Source: a virus. Taken from it: a stretch of 64,000 nucleotides of DNA. Under the pieces are notes generated by a model. It was not told the origin of the DNA, did not search any database, and worked only from the letters and a program-made list of their open reading frames with translations. The DNA is taken from IMG/VR virus record IMGVR_UViG_3300036770_003657, positions 1 through 64,000 of that record. One strand, written 5' to 3'. A program made the position numbers and the translations under genes. This document shows positions 55,801-64,000 of this stretch, one piece after another (the first letter of the stretch is position 1; the number at the start of each line of letters is the position of its first letter).

Positions 55801-58800
55801 ACTTACAATGATTGAAACTTGATCTGCTGGGGGATTTTTGAAAGTTATTGTAGCATAATAACTTGTATATTTTCTACTTTGACTAGTTTTCTTTTCTACT
55901 GTATATTCTGTTAAAAATAATTCTGCGTTATTGATGAATACTGTAAAGGTGTCACGATCAAGTATTGGACTATATCTTAAGTCGAAACTAGTAGTAGTAC
56001 CATCTCCTATGAACTGATCATTTACTGATAGGTTTAATAAATTATCAATACTTTCCTTAGTATATCTATCAAATTTTATACTTAATTGATTGCTTCGAAT
56101 AGGGCTATTCCCTAATATTGCAATAAGTTTTGCTTCACGACCAGTTTCTATATATTGGCCTTTAATTCTTATAGATGGTGCATTAAAATACCCTTCGCCT
56201 TGATCTATGATATCAACTTTTGCTACTCTACCTCTGCTGATATAAATTTTAATTCTTGCTGGTCTTGTACATTCACCGACTATTTCTATAGTGGGTTGAA
56301 GTAAATACCCGTCTCCACTATCTACAATTACAATATCTTTTACATTAAATCCAAGATTATCTTTCCAAGCACGCCAAGGATATTGATTAGCTAAATCTGG
56401 ATTGTTGATATAAACATCTTTATTAGAAAATTGAGTTATAAATGAAACACTTGTTCCATCATTTTTAATATAAGGTTGAAGATCAAAATCAGTTATCAAA
56501 CTATTACTATTTTCTAAATTATTATAGACACTGACATATTCTCTTATTTTGGTTCTATATGGTTTAACTTCTTTTATGTAACTTTCATAGTCTTCTAAAT
56601 TGTCATTATTAAAATTAGCTTTTTGACGCAATGGTCCAACATTATGTAAAACTTTAACAAAACTTGTTTTGAATACCCAATCAACAAATGGCTGCTCGTA
56701 TAATATGTGTCTTATGTTAGAGAAAAATAAGTTAAGATAAATGCTTCTTCTATCATCTATTAGAATTTTATTCTTCAATGCATTTAAAATTATTCGGAAT
56801 TCAATACTACCAATTCTATCATAAAGATCACTATCATATAACAATCCATCATAGCCTTGTTCATTAATTCTAAAATTATAAAAGTTTGAACTTAATTGTA
56901 TAGCACCATTTTTTCTTGCTACAATTTTGTAGATTTTAGTATAGTCTAGAGCAATATCGTCACTAATTTTTTCGGCTAATACCCAATCATCTGTGCCTAA
57001 AACATTTTCTACTTTTACAATACTACCTATATCTGCTTTTAATAAAATTAATTCATTAAATCCTTTGACAAGATAGTCTACTTTAGTAAATTGACTGTAA
57101 CCTTCACTATACCAATCTATAAAATACCAATAATCTGTAACATCGTATTCTTTAGTTTTAACCTTTGTCCATTCAAAATTTACAAAATGATATATGGACC
57201 AGTTTCCTAATGTAAGCCTATCACTTCTAACTAATACGCTTAAAGGTCTTACAATTAATTCTGTATTATCAATATATCCGTACCCACTTGATACAACAAA
57301 AACATTGCTAATAGATCCTTGTGAATTTATAGTGGTTTTAATTACTGCATCAACCCCATTACCTTTTACCATAACTGTAGGTGCTGATTTATAACCAAAT
57401 CCTGAATTAACAATATTAATACCTGTAATTTTACCGTTGCTAATAATCGGTGTTAATGTTGCTTGTTTAAAGGTATCAACTATGACAAACCTAAGTTCAT
57501 CATAACTATCTTTAATTATATCATATAATCCATCACTAAATTTAGGTATTTCATCTTTTAAGTATAGCTCACTTAGATCAATATTATCAACTTGAATAGA
57601 CTTAAATTCATAATTAAATCTTTCTATAAAGATTTTAACTGCTTCTAGTCTATTAAAGAACATGGTTTGATTAGGGTTATTTTCTATACCATATCTCAAT
57701 TTAGGTGGAAGTCCTATGTTAGGTAAAGATATACCATTCTTATCATTTCCTATTAGGCTATCAAACCATTTTTCTTCAATATTTTTTGGTATTACTGTTT
57801 TTTCATTATCTGATACAATTTTCCATTCATTATGAATAGCTAAATTTGTCGGATCTTCAGTCCAATATTGAACACTTAGTATAACATTTTTATTATCAGT
57901 CAATGGTTTTACATTGGATAAGCTCACGGCATTTTTGTCTAAAAAGCTAATATATTTTATATTAAAGTTTTTAGGATTTTCTATTAAACTAGCCACATCA
58001 ATAGCACTAAATTTTCTATTTTGACTTGTTGGTGCTAATTTTTTATTTTTTACCCAGAAATAATATGTAGAAATAGATTTATTACTTAAGGTATCGTATG
58101 TAATTTTAACACTGTATACATTATCCCCATATAAGCTTTGACCACTAATGCCTTCAGCTAATCCTTCTACAGTATCAGCTAATTCATCCCATATACTAGG
58201 TAGTACGCTTGATTCTACCCATTCGTAGATATCTATGCTGGCTGTTGGGAATAATGTGTTCCAAACACTGTTATTATATACTATATCACCTATGCTGCTA
58301 TCTAAGAACTTAGCACGTCTTAAGTCCCACCATAATACGCCCACATAGTTGTCAGTCCAAGATAATCCTTGATCAACATTTACACTGGTTGTAAATGTAG
58401 AATCTTTATAACTGTAGGTAGCAGGATCATAATATAATTTAAATTTAATGTCTTGTTCTGCTGATCCACATATCTTACCCTGTGTTGGATCTACTATATC
58501 TAAATAAGTTAATAGACTATTGTTAGCTCTTGTATATAAAAATATCTTTTTAAATAAAGTTAAATCAATTTTATCTTTTTCTTCAATAAACAACTGCCAA
58601 CTATAGGTATTACGCTTTTTTTCCTGTAGATATACTATACCTTCTTTTTTACCATCACTATTAGTATAGCTTGGATCACCTATAATTATTAGGTTATCTG
58701 CTACAGCCATTGAATTTGGTGCAGTTAATACTGTATTACTAGCAGGCAAAGACTCACTGAATATGAATTTAGTTTCATATCTATCATAAACATCAATACG

Positions 58801-61800
58801 ACCAACATCCGCTGTAGTATTAGCGTCAGTTATAATACCAGTACTATCATCAAGAGTAAGTGCATCACCTTTTTTACTATAAATTATTAAAGTTTTTGGA
58901 TCTCTGTTTAAGTCATCGTTAGCAAAAAATACATTGTGACCAAATTCTTCATTAGTTTCAGCATTACGATTTTCTATAGTTTGCTGTAACGCATATTGAC
59001 TAGTTACATACTTATATATTCTAACACGGCCTTGGTTTGTAAATGGTTCATCTTCTAGTGTACTTCCAATAGCAAGATAATTTCCATTAATGCTGATACA
59101 AGTACTATGTCCAAATCTTTGAGAGTTTACTGCTGTAATAGTTTGTTGTATAGTCGTATAATTGTTTGATGCGCTATATACATATACTTCACCATTAACT
59201 TTAGCAGGATCACTAATAACTATTTTTGATCCATCATCATTAACATCGTAATCATAGGCGAATTCACTAGAATCTTCCTTTTCAATTAATGTCCAACTAC
59301 TAATATTAGGAAAGTTAAAAACAAATAACCCAGTACCAATTTTATTAGCATAAAATTTATATGTAACTAAGTTAGGATTAGGATTATCTATTCTACTAAA
59401 TTTAAATTTTGTACCAAAATCTTGATCAAATCCTTGTGGATTATCAATTATAACTTCTAATGAATAGTCTTGACTAAGTTTTAAGTTTGTTATATAGTGT
59501 GTTCCAGATACAGTTTGTCCTAATTGTACAACATCTTCTAACTCAACGTCTCTACATAATCTAAAACTATCTGAATCAATAACTTTTACATAATATTCCT
59601 CATTATTTTCTAACCCTTTAATCGTAGTATCTGTTGTACTATATTTTATTAAAGCACCATCCAATAATAAATGTGATTCTATAATAATTTTATTCTGTAG
59701 ATGACTTAATCTATTACCGGTTACTAGAGTGAAATTACTACTAAAAGTTAAAGTTTTTTGCGGTACTGAATAAATTAATACACTCTTTTGCCAATTTGAG
59801 TTATCGCTAGTTCTAGTTATCCCACTAATTGCCAAATATCTAGCATCATCACTTATGGCTAGAATATCTCCAAAATTAAATGTATTTTGTCGAGCAGGGA
59901 TTACTTGTTTCTTACTCCATTGATTACTTAGATATGGTTTATCATAAACAACGATTTCATTATTAGAAATATTAGTTTGTATCCAATCACCTAATAATAT
60001 AAATGAAAGACCGTCAGTATCACCATCTTCAGTATCTATTTCAGTATCATCTAAATTTACTAATTTAAATAAATTAGTTCCGTATAATTCACTTACTTTG
60101 TAAATTTTTCCATCTTCATAATCTAAAATTCTACCAGTTACTTCTGAATTAACAGCACCTATTACTTGTATAAGACTTCCTTCATATACATAATCATCGT
60201 TGGCACAACTGAATATACCATTATCTGGACTAGCTTCAATGTTAACATTACTCAAAGTTTTAGTTGGATTAAATAGTACCTGTGTTGAACTAGATTTAAA
60301 ACAACGCCAAAATAACTGATCTTGAAATACTACATCATTTAAATTATAAGTTATGTTACTGGTCCAAGTACCTTTCCATTGTTCACCGTTACTGGATTTA
60401 GCCAAAAGAATTGTACTATCTTTATTAACACTTACTCTACTACCTAATTCTGGTATAGAATTCAAACTTAAATTTTTTAATGTTTTTTGTTGGTAAACTT
60501 TATAGTTTTTCCAAATAGACTTTTTATCCCCGTTAAACCATACTAGTTCACCATAAGGCCAATTGTTTGATGCTAGGTTTAAATATTTTGGAATAACAAA
60601 ATCATCAATACTATTAAATCTTTGTAGAGTAAACACAAAGGTTTCGATTGTTGACTGATCTAAATTATTATAATTAAATCCAGAAGGTAAATCAATAGTA
60701 ATAGTTTTAGCAACACTGTCAGTGTCAATAATTTCAAAAAATTGATTAAACTTATTGTAATCACTGGTAAAACCAACTAAGTCACCTATATTAAAATTAT
60801 ACAATAAATCAAATTCAATTACTAGTGTAGTGCCAGTTGGCTCAATTACCGTAGCAGTTGAATATAATTTATTATACCTATAGATACACCAGTCATCTTC
60901 AAATTGATTTATTTTCTTTTCAAATCCACACCAAATATAATCACCAGGTATTAAATCACTGATTGATAATGTTTCATTAACTTGTTCAAGTAATATATCA
61001 CTTAAGTCATCTATAATTAGTTTAGCAAATTCTATTTTACTGAACCCAGGTGTTTTTAGTAATGGTTCATAATTATTGTTTACTGGCCAAATATTATTAC
61101 TATATTGATTAGGTTTTAAGAATATGTCATTTGGAGTTTGTCTTATTACAAAGTCTACTTTATTTGGGTCTACAATGTCAACTAGTTCAATAGCCTGTGG
61201 CTCTAGCTTAAAAAGACTTTCATCTAAAATAAATTCCACTTCTTCAAATGCATCTATAGCACCATATCTTCCTACTCTAAGAGCCCATTCTTCTAAGAAT
61301 GTCAAACTATTGCCATCTTCGGGACCTAATACATCAAATAACTTACTAAGGCTATTTCTAGTACCTTTTTCAGTGATCATACCTTGATAAAACTTAAACT
61401 CACTGACATCATTTTTTATAATGTTACTTAAATACTGACGTTTTTGATACCCTATAAGATGTTGTGCTATACGTTGTTGGTCATAGTCAAAATTATCACT
61501 GTCTAGATCATAAAAATCTAAAAATTGTAAACTTTTATAGTCCCAATTTGGTATTAATTTAGATTCAGGAGTTTCATTTATTCTAACCCAGTCATTTATA
61601 TCAAAGGATTCATTACCTGGGATCTTTTTACTGGCAGTATAGTAAAATTCTTTATATTTTACAATGTCACCTATAGCATAATCAACCCATGGTGTCCATT
61701 CCTGTAAATTAGCAGTGTCATATACGAATCCTGGACTATATAAACTTCCGTCCCAATCTATAGTTTTATATCCGTAAACTTTAATTCTTTCCTGTCTATA

Positions 61801-64000
61801 ACCAGTTGGAGTATTGTATATAACGTCATTAAATTGAGTTAAGTTGTCTATGACAACAACATGTTCTTTTTGTATTAAGTAACAGCCAAAACCATATATA
61901 CCTACATCTAAATTTTTAGGTTTAATTATAAAATTATTACCATCTCTGTAATAATTAAGATCTCCTGCTCTATATTTTAAGCCGTCAGCTCTAAAAATTT
62001 CATATTCAAAAAAGTCAGTGATCTCATCAACTACGTTATATTTGTTTTTAAGCTCTATGGCTAATGCTGCTGGACTTAAGCTTATAGCACTAGCTCCTTC
62101 AGTATTGATATTATCGATAGGTGTATAATAACTTGGGTCAAATACTGATGATGTAACATGCTCTATTTTAGTTTGATAAAAATTTCTATTATAAAAAACT
62201 AAATCACCTACTTTATAATTAGTAAGTTCTTCCCATTCATCATATACATCACGGCCAGAACTCCAGTTTTGTGTTATCCAAAATAAAAATTCTTTAGTAC
62301 TTGTTAACCAGTTAGCTACATTTTTAAGTTCAGGAATATAAGTATCAAAAATAAAGCCTTGACTTTTTAGGTATTCACCGTAACCTAATAGAAAATCTAC
62401 TACTTCTTGTACATTGTAAATTATAGTTCCATAATTTAACACTAGTGGAATAGGATCAAAAATACTTCTAATATTGGCATCAACACCTCCTACAATAGGC
62501 AATTTTGGCAATTTTTGCAGATAATCATAATCTGGATTTGTTGAGCTAGTATGACTAATTTTTACTCTATAATAAAATTCATTTATTTTAACAATATTTC
62601 CTGCAATATATCGTTGATTGCTATCCCAAATAATGTAACTTTCACTAATACCACCTACATTTATATCATAACCAGGTTTAGACCAAGGATAATAGTAAAA
62701 ATATGGTTGACTAACACTATAACCTTTTATTTCATAGCCTACCCCATATCTAGTTCTAATTTTAGTAATAATAACACCACTATAGAATAATTTTTTAGTA
62801 GGTGAACTAGTATTTAGAAAAATTTTATAATTTTCATTAGGTACAAAAACACTGGTTGTAGATTTAATATTTCTACTGTCTAAAATTAAATTATATTTTT
62901 CTTTACTACTATATCCACTTAACCTATGACTAATTTTATTAGTTAAATTTTTTAAATTATTTGCGTATTCTGTTAAAAATTGATTTTTATTGTTTACCAA
63001 ATAGTCTACAATATAATTAACTAGGCCGCTGGTTTGAGTTCTTTGTTGAGTTGATCCAGTATTTGGTAGCAATATATCCTTTAGCCTAATGCGTAATCCT
63101 GTATCTTTATATACATTTTGTGCTGCTGAATTTTTTACTATTCTTGATCTGTCATAGTACAGGCTAAAAACCTTGTTAGGAGTCATTAGTATTATTGTTT
63201 TTAACAAACTAAATGGATAATAACTACTACGTCGCCAAGCACTTTCCACTGGACTAATATCACCGAATACATAATTCTTTTCTAATCTAGTATTAAACAA
63301 TCCAGTAGCCAAATTAGCCTGTATAGGATCTAACAAATTGCCATTACTATCTACAGGAATATTATTTAAAACAGGTTTAACAAATCGTTCGTTAACTCTT
63401 ATCCCTTTGTTTGGTTCACGAATAATACCATCTCTTAGGTCATTCCATAATACGTAATTGTCACTGGTATATGGAGCAGGGCCATACACTTCTTTCCACC
63501 ATATAGGCTCCATACTAAAACCTAAACTTTCCCAAGGACAGATATGTATACGATCTGTATCATAATACCATTTATAAACACCTCTCCAAAATCCTGGTAA
63601 AGTGACTAAATCAAAACTTTGTACCTCACTGTAGTTATAGGTAAATGGATTACTTTGTAGATATAATTCCTGTTTAGTATAATCCTGATCAATTAGAGTT
63701 GTCCATTTAAAGAAACTTGTTGATAATATTCTATTAAATTCCTCTTTATTGTATAAACTGGGTCTATTAGATCCTTCTATATAATCGTATATGTCTATTA
63801 GCGTAGGATCGTAATTAATTTTAATATTATTAAAGATTCTTTTTTCAAACTCTAATATTATATCATCTCTAAAGTCGTCAAAAGCTAGTACAATACTACC
63901 ATCATGTCCTTGAATTACTGTACGTGGTTCTAAAAAAGTATCATCTACATACTTTTTTGGTTCGTATTTTGGATAAAGTCCTAAACTGGTAGGTGTAGGT
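52843..64000 (-). CDS. Giant tail/virion protein, partial (at least 3,718 codons), 5' end beyond the window
   Basis: The frame is open from the stop at 52843 to the right edge: 162 further codons upstream of the ATG at 63513 contain no stop, so that ATG is internal. Content, numbered from 63513: repeated carbohydrate-binding-module-like units W-x(5-8)-Y-x(2)-GD-x-V-x-Y-x(3)-Y at about residues 295, 421, 601, 1043, 2831, 3294 and 3327; FG-GAP/propeller-like stretch at about 1210-1640; paired GYGY-type beta units ([32 protein letters not shown]) in the middle; and fibre modules of the type [11 protein letters not shown]...FINN. A giant structural protein of the baseplate or tail fibre network that probably binds host glycans. 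Confidence 0.85.
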   Translation of the reverse strand, partial: PTPTSLGLYPKYEPKKYVDDTFLEPRTVIQGHDGSIVLAFDDFRDDIILEFEKRIFNNIKINYDPTLIDIYDYIEGSNRPSLYNKEEFNRILSTSFFKWTTLIDQDYTKQELYLQSNPFTYNYSEVQSFDLVTLPGFWRGVYKWYYDTDRIHICPWESLGFSMEPIWWKEVYGPAPYTSDNYVLWNDLRDGIIREPNKGIRVNERFVKPVLNNIPVDSNGNLLDPIQANLATGLFNTRLEKNYVFGDISPVESAWRRSSYYPFSLLKTIILMTPNKVFSLYYDRSRIVKNSAAQNVYKDTGLRIRLKDILLPNTGSTQQRTQTSGLVNYIVDYLVNNKNQFLTEYANNLKNLTNKISHRLSGYSSKEKYNLILDSRNIKSTTSVFVPNENYKIFLNTSSPTKKLFYSGVIITKIRTRYGVGYEIKGYSVSQPYFYYYPWSKPGYDINVGGISESYIIWDSNQRYIAGNIVKINEFYYRVKISHTSSTNPDYDYLQKLPKLPIVGGVDANIRSIFDPIPLVLNYGTIIYNVQEVVDFLLGYGEYLKSQGFIFDTYIPELKNVANWLTSTKEFLFWITQNWSSGRDVYDEWEELTNYKVGDLVFYNRNFYQTKIEHVTSSVFDPSYYTPIDNINTEGASAISLSPAALAIELKNKYNVVDEITDFFEYEIFRADGLKYRAGDLNYYRDGNNFIIKPKNLDVGIYGFGCYLIQKEHVVVIDNLTQFNDVIYNTPTGYRQERIKVYGYKTIDWDGSLYSPGFVYDTANLQEWTPWVDYAIGDIVKYKEFYYTASKKIPGNESFDINDWVRINETPESKLIPNWDYKSLQFLDFYDLDSDNFDYDQQRIAQHLIGYQKRQYLSNIIKNDVSEFKFYQGMITEKGTRNSLSKLFDVLGPEDGNSLTFLEEWALRVGRYGAIDAFEEVEFILDESLFKLEPQAIELVDIVDPNKVDFVIRQTPNDIFLKPNQYSNNIWPVNNNYEPLLKTPGFSKIEFAKLIIDDLSDILLEQVNETLSISDLIPGDYIWCGFEKKINQFEDDWCIYRYNKLYSTATVIEPTGTTLVIEFDLLYNFNIGDLVGFTSDYNKFNQFFEIIDTDSVAKTITIDLPSGFNYNNLDQSTIETFVFTLQRFNSIDDFVIPKYLNLASNNWPYGELVWFNGDKKSIWKNYKVYQQKTLKNLSLNSIPELGSRVSVNKDSTILLAKSSNGEQWKGTWTSNITYNLNDVVFQDQLFWRCFKSSSTQVLFNPTKTLSNVNIEASPDNGIFSCANDDYVYEGSLIQVIGAVNSEVTGRILDYEDGKIYKVSELYGTNLFKLVNLDDTEIDTEDGDTDGLSFILLGDWIQTNISNNEIVVYDKPYLSNQWSKKQVIPARQNTFNFGDILAISDDARYLAISGITRTSDNSNWQKSVLIYSVPQKTLTFSSNFTLVTGNRLSHLQNKIIIESHLLLDGALIKYSTTDTTIKGLENNEEYYVKVIDSDSFRLCRDVELEDVVQLGQTVSGTHYITNLKLSQDYSLEVIIDNPQGFDQDFGTKFKFSRIDNPNPNLVTYKFYANKIGTGLFVFNFPNISSWTLIEKEDSSEFAYDYDVNDDGSKIVISDPAKVNGEVYVYSASNNYTTIQQTITAVNSQRFGHSTCISINGNYLAIGSTLEDEPFTNQGRVRIYKYVTSQYALQQTIENRNAETNEEFGHNVFFANDDLNRDPKTLIIYSKKGDALTLDDSTGIITDANTTADVGRIDVYDRYETKFIFSESLPASNTVLTAPNSMAVADNLIIIGDPSYTNSDGKKEGIVYLQEKKRNTYSWQLFIEEKDKIDLTLFKKIFLYTRANNSLLTYLDIVDPTQGKICGSAEQDIKFKLYYDPATYSYKDSTFTTSVNVDQGLSWTDNYVGVLWWDLRRAKFLDSSIGDIVYNNSVWNTLFPTASIDIYEWVESSVLPSIWDELADTVEGLAEGISGQSLYGDNVYSVKITYDTLSNKSISTYYFWVKNKKLAPTSQNRKFSAIDVASLIENPKNFNIKYISFLDKNAVSLSNVKPLTDNKNVILSVQYWTEDPTNLAIHNEWKIVSDNEKTVIPKNIEEKWFDSLIGNDKNGISLPNIGLPPKLRYGIENNPNQTMFFNRLEAVKIFIERFNYEFKSIQVDNIDLSELYLKDEIPKFSDGLYDIIKDSYDELRFVIVDTFKQATLTPIISNGKITGINIVNSGFGYKSAPTVMVKGNGVDAVIKTTINSQGSISNVFVVSSGYGYIDNTELIVRPLSVLVRSDRLTLGNWSIYHFVNFEWTKVKTKEYDVTDYWYFIDWYSEGYSQFTKVDYLVKGFNELILLKADIGSIVKVENVLGTDDWVLAEKISDDIALDYTKIYKIVARKNGAIQLSSNFYNFRINEQGYDGLLYDSDLYDRIGSIEFRIILNALKNKILIDDRRSIYLNLFFSNIRHILYEQPFVDWVFKTSFVKVLHNVGPLRQKANFNNDNLEDYESYIKEVKPYRTKIREYVSVYNNLENSNSLITDFDLQPYIKNDGTSVSFITQFSNKDVYINNPDLANQYPWRAWKDNLGFNVKDIVIVDSGDGYLLQPTIEIVGECTRPARIKIYISRGRVAKVDIIDQGEGYFNAPSIRIKGQYIETGREAKLIAILGNSPIRSNQLSIKFDRYTKESIDNLLNLSVNDQFIGDGTTTSFDLRYSPILDRDTFTVFINNAELFLTEYTVEKKTSQSRKYTSYYATITFKNPPADQVSIIVSYDKDFNNLNALERIKYFYKPTSGMLGIDFDQLMIGIDYGGVSVTGIGFDKPNLWDGAYSWGSRNWDAGEPTDDELYDTIIDGGNLPKLNPIYRTASGLRADDIIIDGDNFITPTTSPAPEEMLPGHVYDTLAIKVFERNTTVTSEVFCERFITDGSSKDYTITNYPNNDKAIIVKLNERLLSIDDYYFDYNNLTITLFETPEENQDLSVIGLGFNGLDMIETNSFVVEEDSEIIILDIDHQPNVRVFTVVAGRVLTNIPFKTYGSWQNTVFYKIGDEIVYQNTLFKSLVNSNRNNLPFVLDIADNTQIPNEKYWEKVQDNVDAYIKVGKIGIKFPEVVKQGDILVFSVFLSSDVSQSILTREIIISNGTSTIFNLQNFVGYKIPLGVSTIVRVGDDILNSVDQFKFTLTNRRTQYPIPLNKNDLDVYSSTDYEVFIDGIKVPDAIAYTLNLLDGVITIKPNYYRENALVLVTIVKFAEYFIDNTLGYSRIRFRVPFPAGTRIEVIAMTNHDLLGINRTYLDIENNNTLLLENAYYPILIQASGGVFYLDQEIKNSNYVWVTKNKKLLVPLTDYILQEDKKSIKLVDEPNGDDKIGIITFVSNIERTPVSFMLFKDMLNDYTYKRLSRNRTTRLIQNLTSTDKEVIIEQSNRVAFPIKESNLPGIVYINGERIEYYTRIGNRLMDLRRGTLGTGVPLVHSVGTEVNDIGFDENIPYEDVIITYNWSGEWQPAIRYFKNDVVSYNNTNWLSVNGVNYDLWDSQIIYKLNQQVVYNNKLYTSIKTVDGVIKNINQQPDLETDWWQETLSNVTDHPSANNPNWEQTDFGSVNDSGNIEIIVVPWLPVVRSNSITNNFDKNVLDTEIFIGTTRLKKYEYTIHNAEIHPHSPEGDVNYAADFITDGVDHGTTNGRPVAFIKLDKSIPVNTRITVVRKQGTVWSDIGKSLAESNNKVSEFLKIQVAEIRGTQTTLDSTSYSVDLDKLKTDEE

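Noticed and set aside
63513-63515. ATG as the start of the giant tail gene
   Set aside because: The frame is open for 162 codons further upstream to the window edge, with no stop, so the ATG is probably internal.

Overview
The window is a stretch of a large tailed-phage genome of T4-like (myovirus) character. The markers are a DnaB/gp41-type helicase, a gp61-type TOPRIM primase, a UvsW-type helicase, a run of very long tail proteins on the minus strand, three CCA-encoding tRNA genes, and dozens of short translationally coupled early genes. There are no rRNA genes, insertion sequences or CRISPR arrays. The host is not stated. The metabolic cargo points to an aerobic Gram-negative bacterium, probably an alphaproteobacterium: HemB lacks the zinc-site cysteine, as alphaproteobacterial enzymes often do; HemF needs oxygen; KdsA belongs to lipopolysaccharide/capsule (Kdo) synthesis; the class III cyclase resembles alphaproteobacterial ones. 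The host call is inference.

Layout. 1-4.2 kb: about 18 small plus-strand genes, mostly linked by ATGA overlaps, including five members of a small protein family (a sixth lies at 18.9 kb). 4.28-4.54 kb: a helix-turn-helix protein with its own promoter and terminator. 4.6-7.7 kb: four tandem paralogous glycosyltransferase-like genes. 8-9 kb: hemB on the minus strand. 9.0-9.7 kb: small membrane proteins and copies of an 11-bp box. 9.73-10.5 kb: a non-coding regulatory region with phased T-tracts, hairpins and palindromes. 10.3-21.3 kb: an early-gene array in which about 19 near-identical sigma70-type promoters (always a 17-bp spacer, most followed by a GGAGC leader) each drive one to a few small genes, plus an AAA ATPase, a GIY-YIG protein and three tRNAs. 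21.8-23.6 kb: hemF and small genes. 23.6-26.3 kb: membrane/coiled-coil proteins around a class III adenylate/guanylate cyclase. 26.3-36.2 kb (minus): helicase, carbamoyltransferase-like protein, primase, a miniature DnaE-like protein, a zinc-finger protein, a possible clamp-loader subunit and UvsW. 36.2-41.6 kb: a surface-sugar module with kdsA, two Kps-like proteins, three further glycosyltransferases and a methyltransferase. 41.6-64 kb (minus): tail/virion genes, including three long proteins sharing an N-terminal module, a subtilisin-like protease, a collagen-like fibre protein and a giant gene that runs off the right edge (at least 3,718 codons).

Most interesting system: just after the AAA ATPase gene are two adjacent hairpins with unrelated stems but the same 9-nt loop, ATTCGCTCC. 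This is the exact reverse complement of the Shine-Dalgarno leader GGAGCGAAT found before early genes. It looks like a phage-encoded anti-Shine-Dalgarno RNA, perhaps a 3'-UTR sRNA, that could shut off early translation. A second regulatory layer is an 18-bp palindrome, TGTTGT-N6-ACAACA, placed exactly 14 bp upstream of the -35 of three early promoters and repeated in the 10.1-10.4 kb hub. Its geometry recalls CRP/FNR-family sites, and the phage also carries a nucleotide cyclase; any link between the two is speculation.
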